DNA of 64,000 bases from Ruegeria sp. THAF57. GTDB taxonomy: Bacteria > Pseudomonadota > Alphaproteobacteria > Rhodobacterales > Rhodobacteraceae. The stretch lies in the NCBI RefSeq assembly GCF_903914075.1, contig NZ_CAIWNQ010000005.1, positions 62,001 through 126,000 on the forward strand, read 5' to 3'. Numbering within the stretch: position 1 is the stretch's first letter; every line of letters begins with the position of its first letter. The notes below the pieces were generated by a model that was given only the letters and a program-made list of their open reading frames with translations, was not told where the DNA came from and did not search any database. Positions 45,070 to 53,875 of this stretch are shown piece by piece. A program made the position numbers and the translations under genes.

Positions 45070-45270
45070 CTTTTGGCGAAACGCTGCTTCTTGCGGAATT
45101 TTCGCTTAAAAGTTTTGAACTAACAATGGGTTAAAGGGGACTACGGGAAACCCCCTATATCTTGCCCCAGCGTAAGTGGTTAACACGGGCTTATCCAAGG
45201 AATAACCGCGGACATTACCACTTTTCCCCTGAGGGGCTGGCGACTTACCCCCTATGCTGGCCCCTCGCTT
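45070..45270. repeat. Gene-free stretch with a repeated ACCCCCTAT...GCCCC motif
   Basis: ACCCCCTATATCTTGCCCC (45150-45168) and ACCCCCTATGCTGGCCCC (45247-45264) are imperfect direct repeats 97 bases apart. Between them AAGTGGT (about 45174-45180) and ACCACTT (about 45219-45225) can pair, and CCCC TGA GGGG lies just after. No gene is supported. It lies downstream of both flanking genes, so it is not an obvious promoter. Confidence 0.4.
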
Positions 45271-45948
45271 TCACGAGGTCGGTTGGCCCATCTCGTCCAG
45301 CACGTCTACTACAAGCGCGGCCAATTCACTGGCGTGGTCGTAGGTGCGCGAATGAGGAATTTCCGAAATTGGTGTTTTTCGATACCCTTCCGTAAACAAC
45401 AGGAACGGCACCTTTGCCCGCTGCGCTGTTTCGGCGTCAACTTCACTGTCGCCGACATAAAGGCGCGGACCAGCGGAAGTCACAGCATCAAAACTTGCGT
45501 TCAAATGGGCAGGGTCCGGTTTGCGGACCCGCAGCGTATCTCCTCCGAACACGGTGGCAAAATGATGATCTAGCTTAAGTGCGCTTAGAATGTGTCGGGC
45601 AGGGGCCTCGGGCTTGTTGGTGCATACGCCAAGGACGCAGCCCATCTCTTGCAGTTCTGCCAGGGCTTCGGCAACGCCGGGATAAGGAACGGTCCGGTCG
45701 CTGGAGGCCGCATTGTAATATGACAGCGTTTTCTTTGTCAGGTCCGCGTGGTGCGCTAAGGGAAGACCGCAGTGCAGGATCACCCGTTCGACCAGTTTCG
45801 GAAGGCCGTTACCGACAAACTGTTTGATCGTGTCTTGTGGCAAGGGCGCTGTGTCGGTGTCCTGCAGCATCTTGTTTGCCGCGGCAGCGATGTCGGGGAT
45901 GCTGTCGACAAGCGTGCCGTCAAGGTCGAACATGATTGTTGCGGTCAT
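45271..45948 (-). CDS. gph: Phosphoglycolate phosphatase (HAD family)
   Basis: 225 residues from ATG 45946-45948 behind GAGGGGATTTTTCG; the open frame upstream to 46050 lacks this. HAD motif I is IMFDLDGTLVDS, motif II-like VCTNKPEAPA, motif IV LYVGDSEVDAETA. The cap-domain position and size fit Gph, which removes 2-phosphoglycolate formed during DNA repair or photorespiration. A related HAD phosphatase activity cannot be excluded. Confidence 0.88.
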   Translation of the reverse strand: MTATIMFDLDGTLVDSIPDIAAAANKMLQDTDTAPLPQDTIKQFVGNGLPKLVERVILHCGLPLAHHADLTKKTLSYYNAASSDRTVPYPGVAEALAELQEMGCVLGVCTNKPEAPARHILSALKLDHHFATVFGGDTLRVRKPDPAHLNASFDAVTSAGPRLYVGDSEVDAETAQRAKVPFLLFTEGYRKTPISEIPHSRTYDHASELAALVVDVLDEMGQPTS

Positions 45949-46043
45949 CGAAAAATCCCCTCGTTTGATCGTGGCGTGACACCTATCCCCTGCGGGAATG
46001 CCTTGCAATTGAGGAAGTTCGATTAAGCATCCGAATATGCCCC

Positions 46044-46072
46044 TTGACATACCTGAGTAAATTTATCAGATT
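46044..46072 (+). promoter_or_regulatory. hemP promoter with iron-responsive box
   Basis: CTGAGTAAATTTATCAG (46053-46069) is a CTGA-N9-TCAG palindrome, the form of the iron box described for Rhodobacterales and the TGA-N9-TCA IRO box of RirA. TTGACA at 46044-46049 is a perfect -35 hexamer just upstream, so the box covers the spacer and -10 region, as expected for a repressor site. The downstream gene is hemP. Confidence 0.75.
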
Positions 46073-46169
46073 ATCGGCAAGTCAGTCAGCAAACCCGGAA
46101 TCGGGCCAGCCAGAAACTTGAATTGCGAACACAATCGGCCAAGCGCCAAGATATTCTGGAGTTGCCCTG

Positions 46170-46337
46170 ATGAACATGCAGACCCCAAACCCCACTCAGT
46201 CCTACGCTGTGTCCATGTTGCCTTCGCACAAGGCCGAAGACCTGACCAAGGGCGGCAATCTTGCACATATCGAGTTGGGCGATCAGCTCTACACGCTGCG
46301 CATCACTCGCGCCGGTAAGTTGATCCTGACAAAATGA
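46170..46337 (+). CDS. hemP: Hemin uptake protein HemP
   Basis: 55 residues, too short for most ORF thresholds. ATG 46170 has GGAG eight bases upstream (ATG 46176 is an alternative). The C-terminal half, HKAEDLTKGGNLAHIEL and then YTLRITRAGKLILTK, is the HemP/HmuP signature. HemP is needed for expression or function of heme uptake systems under iron limitation. The upstream iron box and the overlapping next gene (ATGA) support an iron-regulated operon. No heme receptor or ABC genes are in the window. Confidence 0.92.
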   Translation: MNMQTPNPTQSYAVSMLPSHKAEDLTKGGNLAHIELGDQLYTLRITRAGKLILTK

Positions 46338-46810
46338 GCAGTCAAACGTCGCGCGGCGGGGCACCCGTCGGTCGCTTGGCAGATTTAAGCCCGATCGAGG
46401 CCGGTGCCGTAATGTACCTGCGTTTATGGAGCGATGGCGGCCAGTCACGTGTGGATGCGGCCAGTGATTTTCAGATCGCGCTGGGCGCGGATATGGGACA
46501 CGCGGCCATGATGACATTGGACAGGTTGTGTTCCCTATGCGCCCATCATGGACGTCGGCCCCTGATCCGGCATGGGTTGGGATGCTCGTGCCTGGGTGCG
46601 GATGAAAACTGTTTTGCCCAGATGATCGCCTCGGCCTCCGAAGGGGCGCGCGAGGATGCCATGATGATGGCATCGCTAATTGTGCGGGCGGATTTTGCCC
46701 CGGCTTTGGCTTCGCTATCCGAAGAACTGGGGCTGGCGCTGCGACGTATGACGTCAGCGGTCCCCATGCCGACGACTGGCCACCAACCCCCAGCGACCGT
46801 GCTACACTAA
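46334..46810 (+). CDS. Hypothetical protein co-transcribed with hemP
   Basis: 158 residues; ATG overlaps the hemP stop (ATGA), so it belongs to the iron-regulated unit. No signal peptide or membrane helix. A mid-protein segment has several Cys and His residues (LCSLCAHHGRRPLIRHG, then CSCLGADENCF), suggestive of metal or Fe-S binding, and helices rich in Ala/Met follow (MIASASEGAREDAMMMASL). I recognise no family name. An iron or heme-linked role is inferred from position only. Confidence 0.75.
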   Translation: MSSQTSRGGAPVGRLADLSPIEAGAVMYLRLWSDGGQSRVDAASDFQIALGADMGHAAMMTLDRLCSLCAHHGRRPLIRHGLGCSCLGADENCFAQMIASASEGAREDAMMMASLIVRADFAPALASLSEELGLALRRMTSAVPMPTTGHQPPATVLH

Positions 46811-46825
46811 GGGCGGGCGCGTTAG

Positions 46826-46856
46826 ACCCCGGCACGCTCCTCGCGCCGGGGTTTTT
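46826..46856 (+). terminator. Rho-independent terminator after the hemP operon
   Basis: ACCCCGGC (46826-46833) and GCCGGGG (46845-46851), with extra pairing of CGC and GCG inside, are followed by TTTTT (46852-46856). It sits 16 bases after the stop codon and also precedes the end of the minus-strand fusion gene. Confidence 0.9.
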
Positions 46857-46861
46857 CTGGC

Positions 46862-49800
46862 TCAACAGCAGCCGCATCCGGCATGGTGGTGATCATGGTC
46901 GCAGGCCGGGGCAGGGGCATAGTCACCCACCTCGGTCAGCACTTCGCGTAGCGCCCACAGGATCATGTCAACATCATCCGCCTCGATCGTCAGGGGCGGG
47001 CGGATTTTCAAGATGTTGTCCTTGGGCCCTTCGCTGCCGATCAGGATGCGGTGATCGCGCATCCGGTTCTTGACGTATTTGCAAATCTCGGTGCCCTCGG
47101 ACCCGTCGGGGTTGATCAATTCGACCCCTAGAAACAGGCCCATGCCCCGCACGTCGCCGACACAGGCAAAATCACCCTCAATCCCGCGCAGCCCGTCCAT
47201 CAGCCGCGCGCCCATCACGCGGGCGTTGTCCTGCAACCCCTCGTCATCGACGATGTCCAGCACCTCTTTTCCGATCCGGCAGGACAGGGTTGATCCGCCA
47301 AAGGTCGAGAAGAACTCGATCCCGTTGTCAAAGCTTTGCGCGATTTCCCTGGTGGTGACCAGCACGCCCAAAGGGTGTCCGTTGCCGATCGGTTTGCCCA
47401 TGACCACGATATCGGGCAGCGCGCCCTGATGTTCGAAGCCAAAGTAATACTCACCCAGACGGCCCAGCCCGGTTTGTACCTCATCGGCGATACACACCCC
47501 TCCGGCGGCGCGGATTTTTTCATAGACTGCAGGCAGATACCCTTTGGGCGGGATGATCTGACCCCCGACCGAAGGGAAGGTCTCGGCGATGAAACCGGCA
47601 ACGCCGTGCCCTTTGTCCTGCAAAGCGGCAATCGCAGGGTCCACTAAATCCGCGAACTTTGTAGCGCGGCCGGGATCGTCGCGCTTGAATGATCCGCGAT
47701 AATCGTCGGCCACCTCGACCAGTTCGACCCAATCCGCCTGACCCACCCCGCCGGGCTTGTTGAACTTGTAGGCCGAGATCGCAACCGCCGCGTTGGTATT
47801 CCCGTGATAGCCGTGATCCGGCGTCACGATCCCCTTGGCCCCAGTGTGGGCACGGGCCAGCCGAAGGGCCAGCTCATTCGCCTCGGTGCCGGAATTGACG
47901 AAAAAGCAGACCTCAAAGTGATCGGGCAGTTTCGACAGCACCTTATCGGCAAAAGCGGTCTGCGCCGGGTGCAGATAGCGGGTGTTCGAGTTCATCCGCC
48001 GCAACTGATCCGCCGCCACCGCCTGAATGCGCGGATGCGCGTGGCCCACATGAGGGACGTTGTTATAGGCGTCCAGATAAGGCCGCCCCCATTCATCGAA
48101 CAGGTGGTGTTTCCACCCGCGCACCAGCATCACCGGGTCGTCATACGTCAGGCTGAGATTGCCGCCAAAGTGCTCGTGCCGCCCCTTCAGGATCGCCTGT
48201 TTGTCTGTCGGGCGATAGAACGCCTTGTCATCGGGCAGGTTCAACAGGGCTGCGGGGTTCGGGCAAACCGCGTGCCACAGCTCCATCTCATCGGGATCAC
48301 CAACACCGGGCCAATCGTTCTGCATTCCGTCCGTGGTCATCGCTAGCTGGAAATGCACATGTGGGGCCCAGCCGCCGTTCTGGCTGGCATCCCCCAGACG
48401 CGCGAATGCCGCGCCCTGCGCCACGGGATCACCAGGTTTCAGTCGCTCGCACACCTCGGGGTCCAGATGACCATAGAGCGTATAGAACGCATCCCCCTCG
48501 GGCGTTTCATGATGCAGGATCACGACACCGCCATAGTCCAGATGGGCGTCACGGTTCTCGACCGCCTCAACCCGTCCGCTTATCGGTGCGTGCAGCATGG
48601 TGCCCGCCGGGGCGAACACATCCACGGCCAGATGTACCGTTCGCCGATCTGACGCTTTCCACGGCCCCTTGCGGAACCCCGGCTCGGCATAGATCAAGCG
48701 CGGTTCGTTGTAGTAACCCAGCCACGGGCCCTCACCATACTCCTCGCCCACGCGCGCGGCCTCGGCCAAAGGCATGTGGAAAGGATTCTGCGGCCAGACA
48801 CAGTTTTCCACCGACAAAGACCCCATCGGCACATCGGTTAAATCCTGTCCGAACATTGGGGCAAACTGTCCGCGATGCTCATGCAGATAGGTAAGGACAT
48901 GCTCGGCGCCGTCCGTGACAGGCAACCCGCAGGCAACCCGCAATCGTGCAGACATCAAGCCACCATTCACCGCCTTGTTCCCCAGGAACCGCCACGCCGG
49001 GGCCTGACTGATCGTAACATAAGGATCATCGGGGTTTTCAGTCGCCATCAGGGTCGAGTTCACAACCGACACCGCCAGCCGCATCCGCAACAAGGGCCAT
49101 ATCAGGTCAACCTCTTCCGGACGCAAACGATTGGCCGCGTGATACCCGCGCACCAAAGCGGCCAGCGCATGTTCTGGTCTGGGGTGATCCAGAACGATAT
49201 ACGCCCCGGCAATCGCCAGATCGCACACGCGGGGGGCGGCGCACATGTCGCCCAGATCTATCAGTCCGGATACGCTTTGGCGCTGGCCCAACTCGCTTTC
49301 GACCAGAATGTTGTAATCATTCGCGTCATTGTGGATGGCCTGTTTCGGCAAGGTGGCAAGCGCAGTTGAGGTCGCTGTAAATTCGGCGCAAATCTCTGTC
49401 AAAAGCGCCCGCTGCGCGGTGTCCGTAATAGCGTCCAACTTTTCCAAAATCCAGCCGGCCTGCGTTAGGTCCCACTTAAAGTCGGCCCGGTTCAACCCGC
49501 TATGCGAAAACCCTTCCAATGCGCGATCCGTTGCGCCCAATACGCGCCCCAGCCTTAGTATCAGGTCTTCGGACTTGGGCGCAGCCTTGGCGTAGCATTG
49601 CCCCGGAAGGCGTTCCAGCAGCCACGCCAGACGCGGCGCACCTTCCTGATCTTCAATTTGAGGCAGTACTACACCTTCAAGATCTTGAATCACCTTTGGA
49701 AAGGGCAAGCCCGGCGCTGCGCGCGCAATGTGATCCAAAGCCTTAACCTGAAGGTCCACGAATTCCTGCTCGCACCCGGCCCGCATGACCTTGAGCACAT

Positions 49801-49927
49801 AGTCCTGGCCATTTGTCGCCTGCACCAGAAAGTTCAGGTCGTATTCGCCATCCAAACGGGTCAGTCGCGCATCCAGACCCCAATGCTGGCGCAAAGCGCC
49901 TGTCCAGAAACCAATCAAGTCGCTCAT
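46862..49927 (-). CDS. Three-domain fusion: APH-type kinase, M23 peptidase-like, class III aminotransferase
   Basis: 1021 residues from ATG 49925-49927 behind CAGGAATTCGA; the frame upstream to 50038 runs through an intergenic repeat and is rejected. Residues about 1-330 are an aminoglycoside phosphotransferase-like kinase (AIHNDANDYNILVE catalytic loop, LIDLGDM metal loop). About 400-560 is an M23/LytM domain with intact zinc ligands (HLAVD, APHVHFQ) and YGHLD. The last 420 residues are a class III PLP aminotransferase (FFVNSGTEANELAL, IADEVQTGLGR, VVMGKPIGNGHPLG with the PLP lysine). The tail CDHDHHHAGCGCC is His/Cys rich. No signal peptide. Substrate unknown; related kinase and lyase pairs act on hydroxylysine and phosphoethanolamine. 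Confidence 0.88.
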   Translation of the reverse strand: MSDLIGFWTGALRQHWGLDARLTRLDGEYDLNFLVQATNGQDYVLKVMRAGCEQEFVDLQVKALDHIARAAPGLPFPKVIQDLEGVVLPQIEDQEGAPRLAWLLERLPGQCYAKAAPKSEDLILRLGRVLGATDRALEGFSHSGLNRADFKWDLTQAGWILEKLDAITDTAQRALLTEICAEFTATSTALATLPKQAIHNDANDYNILVESELGQRQSVSGLIDLGDMCAAPRVCDLAIAGAYIVLDHPRPEHALAALVRGYHAANRLRPEEVDLIWPLLRMRLAVSVVNSTLMATENPDDPYVTISQAPAWRFLGNKAVNGGLMSARLRVACGLPVTDGAEHVLTYLHEHRGQFAPMFGQDLTDVPMGSLSVENCVWPQNPFHMPLAEAARVGEEYGEGPWLGYYNEPRLIYAEPGFRKGPWKASDRRTVHLAVDVFAPAGTMLHAPISGRVEAVENRDAHLDYGGVVILHHETPEGDAFYTLYGHLDPEVCERLKPGDPVAQGAAFARLGDASQNGGWAPHVHFQLAMTTDGMQNDWPGVGDPDEMELWHAVCPNPAALLNLPDDKAFYRPTDKQAILKGRHEHFGGNLSLTYDDPVMLVRGWKHHLFDEWGRPYLDAYNNVPHVGHAHPRIQAVAADQLRRMNSNTRYLHPAQTAFADKVLSKLPDHFEVCFFVNSGTEANELALRLARAHTGAKGIVTPDHGYHGNTNAAVAISAYKFNKPGGVGQADWVELVEVADDYRGSFKRDDPGRATKFADLVDPAIAALQDKGHGVAGFIAETFPSVGGQIIPPKGYLPAVYEKIRAAGGVCIADEVQTGLGRLGEYYFGFEHQGALPDIVVMGKPIGNGHPLGVLVTTREIAQSFDNGIEFFSTFGGSTLSCRIGKEVLDIVDDEGLQDNARVMGARLMDGLRGIEGDFACVGDVRGMGLFLGVELINPDGSEGTEICKYVKNRMRDHRILIGSEGPKDNILKIRPPLTIEADDVDMILWALREVLTEVGDYAPAPACDHDHHHAGCGCC

Positions 49928-49956
49928 TCGAATTCCTGCCCCGCGTTCAGCGGGAT

Positions 49957-50034
49957 CCTTTTCATCTGGCCCTAAAATATCCTCGGGGGTGAATTGGGCC
50001 AGCGGCCCAAGAGGGGGCAGACAGCCCCCTTGCT
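49957..50034 (-). repeat. Roseobacter-type intergenic repeat with two hairpins
   Basis: On the minus strand, directly after the dehydrogenase stop: hairpin AGGGGGC-TGTCT-GCCCCCT (50030-50012), hairpin TTGGGCC-GCT-GGCCCAA (50010-49994), then CACCCCCGAGGATATTTTAG and CAGATGAAAAGG. I remember the CCCCGAGGATATTTTT-AGATGAA core from many intergenic regions of Rhodobacterales genomes. It may act as a terminator or an mRNA 3'-end element; it is the only copy I see in the window. Confidence 0.7.
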
Positions 50035-50907
50035 TCATCCCAACGCGCGCAAACGCTTAATCAGGGACGAGGTGTCCCAGCGACCACCGCCCAGTTTCTG
50101 CACATCCTTGTAGAACTGATCAACCAGAGCCGTCACAGGCAGGGACGCGCCTGTTTCATCGGCGGTGCTCAGGCAGATGCCCAAATCCTTGCGCATCCAG
50201 TCAACGGCAAAACCGTGATCGAAATGGTCGTCCAGCATGGTCTCGTAACGGTTCGCCATCTGCCAGCTTCCTGCCGCGCCCTGGCTGATCACCTCAACGA
50301 CCGACCGGCCGTCCAGCCCGGCCTTTTCGGCAAAATGCAGCGCTTCACTAAGGCCCTGTACCAGACCGGCGATGGCGATTTGGTTGCACATCTTCGTCAT
50401 CTGCCCCGCGCCGCTGTCGCCGATCCGACGGCAGATTTTGGAATAGACCTGCATGACCGGCTCTGCCGTGTCATAGGCAGGCTGGTCTCCGCCGCACATG
50501 ATTGACAGGACCCCGTTTTCGGCCCCCGCCTGTCCGCCCGAGATCGGGGCATCGACAAAGGCGATCCCACGGGTTTTGCCCGCCTCGTACAACTCGCGCG
50601 TCACCTTGGCAGAAACAGTCGTGTGGTCGACAAAAATTGTGCCGTCAGACATTCCGTGAAACGCGCCATTTTCACCAGCGCAGACCATGCGCAAGTCGTC
50701 GTCATTACCGACGCAGGACATGACGAACTCAGCGCCTTCGGCTGCCTCACGCGGTGTCGCGGCCATTGCACCGCCATGCTGGGCAACCCATGCTTCGGCC
50801 TTGGCTTGCGTTCGGTTGTAGACGGTGACGTCGTGACCTGCGGCCTGCAGATGGCCGGCCATTGGGTAGCCCATGACACCCAATCCAAGGAATGCGACTT
50901 TTGCCAT
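50035..50907 (-). CDS. 3-hydroxyisobutyrate dehydrogenase-family oxidoreductase
   Basis: 290 residues from ATG 50905-50907 behind AGAGGATCACCAA. Rossmann start MAKVAFLGLGVMGYPMAGHL (GxGxMGxxMA), substrate motif DAPISGGQAGAENG, catalytic lysine segment GAGQMTKMCNQIAIAG. Members reduce or oxidise beta-hydroxy acids such as 3-hydroxyisobutyrate, tartronate semialdehyde or 2-hydroxymethylglutarate; which one is not decidable. The gene stands alone on its strand, ending in the intergenic repeat. Confidence 0.9.
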   Translation of the reverse strand: MAKVAFLGLGVMGYPMAGHLQAAGHDVTVYNRTQAKAEAWVAQHGGAMAATPREAAEGAEFVMSCVGNDDDLRMVCAGENGAFHGMSDGTIFVDHTTVSAKVTRELYEAGKTRGIAFVDAPISGGQAGAENGVLSIMCGGDQPAYDTAEPVMQVYSKICRRIGDSGAGQMTKMCNQIAIAGLVQGLSEALHFAEKAGLDGRSVVEVISQGAAGSWQMANRYETMLDDHFDHGFAVDWMRKDLGICLSTADETGASLPVTALVDQFYKDVQKLGGGRWDTSSLIKRLRALG

Positions 50908-50984
50908 TTGGTGATCCTCTCTCATGCCCGGTTGGGCCGTTCAGCAGAGACAAACCAAAGCTGCGTGCAAAGGGCAACCCCGTG

Positions 50985-51374
50985 TTATGCTTTGCCTCCC
51001 AAATCTTGCAGGATTGGACAGTCGGGCCGATCATCGCCCGCACATGCGTCAATCAGGTGTCCCAACGTATCGCGCATGGCGTTCAGGTCAGCGATCTTGG
51101 CCTCGATTTGGGCCAGATGCGCGCGCGCGACCTTCTTGACGTCGGAACTGGCGCGGGTGTCGTCTTCATACAGGGCCATCAATGTGCGGCAGTCTTCGAT
51201 TGTAAAGCCCAATGCACGGGCGCGGCCCAGGAAATTCAGCTTGTGTATGTCCTGACTGCGGAACCGGCGGTACCCGTTGTCATCGCGCAGGGGTTTGACC
51301 AGTCCGATGTCTTCGTAATAGCGGATCGTCTTTGCGGGTAACCCGGTCTGGGTCGAAACATCACCGATATTCAT
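50985..51374 (-). CDS. cueR: Copper efflux regulator CueR (MerR family)
   Basis: 129 residues. The helix-turn-helix opens with MNIGDVSTQTGLPAKTIRYY, followed by GLVKPLRDDNGYRRF, typical of MerR. The metal loop has Cys111 and Cys119 (CAGDDRPDC), the C-x7-C spacing of Cu(I)-sensing CueR. Its ATG overlaps the copA stop (ATGA). It should activate its own operon through the MerR-type promoter upstream of copA. Confidence 0.93.
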   Translation of the reverse strand: MNIGDVSTQTGLPAKTIRYYEDIGLVKPLRDDNGYRRFRSQDIHKLNFLGRARALGFTIEDCRTLMALYEDDTRASSDVKKVARAHLAQIEAKIADLNAMRDTLGHLIDACAGDDRPDCPILQDLGGKA

Positions 51375-53854
51375 GGTGCCACCGTTTGCTGAGTTTGTGT
51401 GTGCTCTCTTTCAGGCAAAGTGGCCCGGACCCGGCGCAAGCGCAGCGCATTTGTGACTACGAAAACACTGGAAAGCGCCATTGCTCCGGCGGCTAAGGCT
51501 GGGGACAGCAATGGCCCGCCAAAGGGAAAAAGCGCGCCTGCCGCAACCGGTATCAACAAGACATTATATCCAAACGCCCAGCCCAGGTTTTGCCGGATGT
51601 TCCGCATCGTGCGGCGGCTGATATCCATCGCGTTAGCCACCCCGCGAAGATCACCGGACATGAGCACCACATCTGCTGTTTCAATGGCGACGTCGGTTCC
51701 CGTGCCAATCGCAATACCAATGTCCGCGGCTGCAAGCGCTGGGGCATCATTGATGCCGTCCCCGACAAAAGCCAGCGATCCAAACTGGTCGCGCAGGTCA
51801 TTGATCGCGGCCAGTTTGCCGTCTGGCAACACCTCAGACGTCACGTGATCAATACCAAGTTTCCGGGCAAGCGACTGCGCCGTGCCGCTGTTGTCTCCGG
51901 TGACCATTGCCAGAGTCAGTCCCATCGCATGTAGCCTGCCAAGGGCCTCGGCAGTACCGGGTTTGAGCGGGTCTGAAACCGCGATCATTGCGGCGGCCTC
52001 GCCGTCGACGGCTAGGAACAAGGGGGTTGTGCCCTCGGCTGCGCGCTGGTCGGCGTCCTGTTTCAACTCTGACACATCCACGTTGTTCTGCCGCATCAAC
52101 CTGAGCGACCCAATGATGACGTCCTGCCCGTCAACCGAGGCCCGAGCCCCCAAGCCTGTCAGTGACTGGAAGTCCGAGGCATCGGGCGGCACCGCAGGCC
52201 CTGCGCGCGTGATTGCTGTTGCGATCGGGTGTTCGGATCGGGTCTCAACCGCTGCTGCAAGCCTTAGGGCTTGATCGCTGTCGAACCCGTTGGCCGTCAC
52301 GATACTTTCAAGTTCAGGACGTCCCTGTGTCAGTGTCCCGGTCTTGTCCAGCGCCACGACCTTGGCTTGCTGTAGCTGTTGCAGGGCATCGCCCTTGCGA
52401 AACAGAACACCCAATTCGGCGGCGCGGCCCGTGCCAACCATGATCGACGTCGGCGTTGCCAATCCCATGGCGCAGGGGCACGCGATGATCAGAACCGAAA
52501 CACCTGCGACCAATGCCATCGGCAGGGCGGGTGCTGGTCCAAAGATCAACCAAACTACAATCGTCAGGGCCGCAACGCCGATAACCGCTGGCACGAACCA
52601 CGCGGTGATGCGGTCGACCAGCCCCTGTATCGGTAACTTGGCACCTTGCGCCTGTTCAACCATCCGAATGACTTGTGCCAGAACAGTATCGGCACCAACG
52701 CGCGCTGCCCTTACCCGCAGTGCCCCGGTGCCGTTGATGGTGCCAGCCACGACCTGATCCGCCTCGGATTTTCCAACAGGGATCGGCTCACCTGTGATCA
52801 TGCTTTCATCCACGAAGGATGTGCCGTCCAGAACTTCGGCGTCCACCGGAACACGCTCACCCGGTCTGATCTGAAGGATATCGCCCACCGTAATCTCTGA
52901 GATCGGGCGGTCGATCATTGTGCCGTCCCGTTCCACCCTAGCCGTTTTAGGTTGCAGGCCGATCAGCTTCTGGATCGCAGCACCGGTGCGCCCCTTTGCG
53001 CGTGCCTCCATCGCGCGCCCCAGAAGGATCAGGACGACGATGACGGATGCCGCTTCGAAATAGACATTGGCGCTACCCTCCGGCAGGGCCGCCGGCGCAA
53101 AGGTCGCGACCACCGAATACAAATAGGCCGCCCCGGTTCCCATGGCGACCAGCGCGTTCATGTCCGGGGACCTGCGTAGCAGAGAAGGGATGCCTTTCGC
53201 GTAGAAGACCCGTCCCGGTCCAAGCAGAAGAAGAGTGGTCAGGCCAAACTGAATAAGGTGGCTTGTCTGAGTTCCAATCGTAGCGTGAACCCAATGATGG
53301 AAGGCCGGGATCATGTGCCCGCCCATTTCCAGCACAAAAACGGGCAACGCCAGCATTGCAGCAAACAGTGTAGCGCGAGCCAGCGAATTGGCTTCCTGCG
53401 CCTTGCTGTGGTCTGCTTCACCGCCCTCTTGTGCGACACGGGCTGGATAACCCGCTTTGGTACAGAGGTCCGCCAGCGCCTGTGCGGTGGTTGCCCCGTC
53501 CACATACGTCACCGTCGCAGTTTCAGTCGCAAGATTGACCTGCGCTTCAACGACGGCTGGATCACCTGACAAAAGCCCTTCGATCTTGCGCACGCATGAT
53601 GCGCAGCTCATGCCGGAAACAGTCAGCGTCGTTTGGGTAACAGAAGCCGGATAGCCCGCCTGATCCAGCGCGTGTGTCAGCGACTCAACGGGCCCGGAAA
53701 ATGAGACCTGCGCGGTTTCGGTAGCAAAATTGACCGCAGCCGATGTAACGCCCGGAACGTCATCCAGAGCGGCCTCAACGCGACCAACGCAGGACGCACA
53801 CCCCATTCCGGTGATTTTCAATTGAATTTTTTGCGGTGTGGTCATCCGACTCAT
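51371..53854 (-). CDS. copA: Copper-exporting P1B-type ATPase
   Basis: 827 residues (ATG 53852-53854; a second ATG at 53845 has GGGA eight bases upstream and may be the true start). Two heavy-metal domains with GMGCASC (near residue 17) and GMSCASC (near 88), eight membrane helices, the CPC transport motif in IIACPCAMGLATPTS, phosphorylation motif DKTGTLTQG, the SEHP motif (RSEHPIATAI) and GDGINDAPALAAADIG. Exports Cu(I) from the cytosol. In an operon with cueR. Confidence 0.96.
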   Translation of the reverse strand: MSRMTTPQKIQLKITGMGCASCVGRVEAALDDVPGVTSAAVNFATETAQVSFSGPVESLTHALDQAGYPASVTQTTLTVSGMSCASCVRKIEGLLSGDPAVVEAQVNLATETATVTYVDGATTAQALADLCTKAGYPARVAQEGGEADHSKAQEANSLARATLFAAMLALPVFVLEMGGHMIPAFHHWVHATIGTQTSHLIQFGLTTLLLLGPGRVFYAKGIPSLLRRSPDMNALVAMGTGAAYLYSVVATFAPAALPEGSANVYFEAASVIVVLILLGRAMEARAKGRTGAAIQKLIGLQPKTARVERDGTMIDRPISEITVGDILQIRPGERVPVDAEVLDGTSFVDESMITGEPIPVGKSEADQVVAGTINGTGALRVRAARVGADTVLAQVIRMVEQAQGAKLPIQGLVDRITAWFVPAVIGVAALTIVVWLIFGPAPALPMALVAGVSVLIIACPCAMGLATPTSIMVGTGRAAELGVLFRKGDALQQLQQAKVVALDKTGTLTQGRPELESIVTANGFDSDQALRLAAAVETRSEHPIATAITRAGPAVPPDASDFQSLTGLGARASVDGQDVIIGSLRLMRQNNVDVSELKQDADQRAAEGTTPLFLAVDGEAAAMIAVSDPLKPGTAEALGRLHAMGLTLAMVTGDNSGTAQSLARKLGIDHVTSEVLPDGKLAAINDLRDQFGSLAFVGDGINDAPALAAADIGIAIGTGTDVAIETADVVLMSGDLRGVANAMDISRRTMRNIRQNLGWAFGYNVLLIPVAAGALFPFGGPLLSPALAAGAMALSSVFVVTNALRLRRVRATLPEREHTQTQQTVAP

Positions 53855-53875
53855 CCCGATGTGCTTTTCACCCTC

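Noticed and set aside
45150..45168. NrdR-like box (CTATATCTTG)
   Set aside because: NrdR boxes come in pairs about 31-33 bases apart in front of ribonucleotide reductase genes; here the second copy is 97 bases away and no nrd gene adjoins.
46334..46810. Possible heme-degrading enzyme next to hemP
   Set aside because: No HmuS/HugZ/heme oxygenase motif is visible, so it was left as hypothetical.
49928..50038. N-terminal extension of the kinase/M23/aminotransferase fusion
   Set aside because: These codons run through the intergenic repeat with two hairpins, while ATG 49927 has a ribosome binding site.
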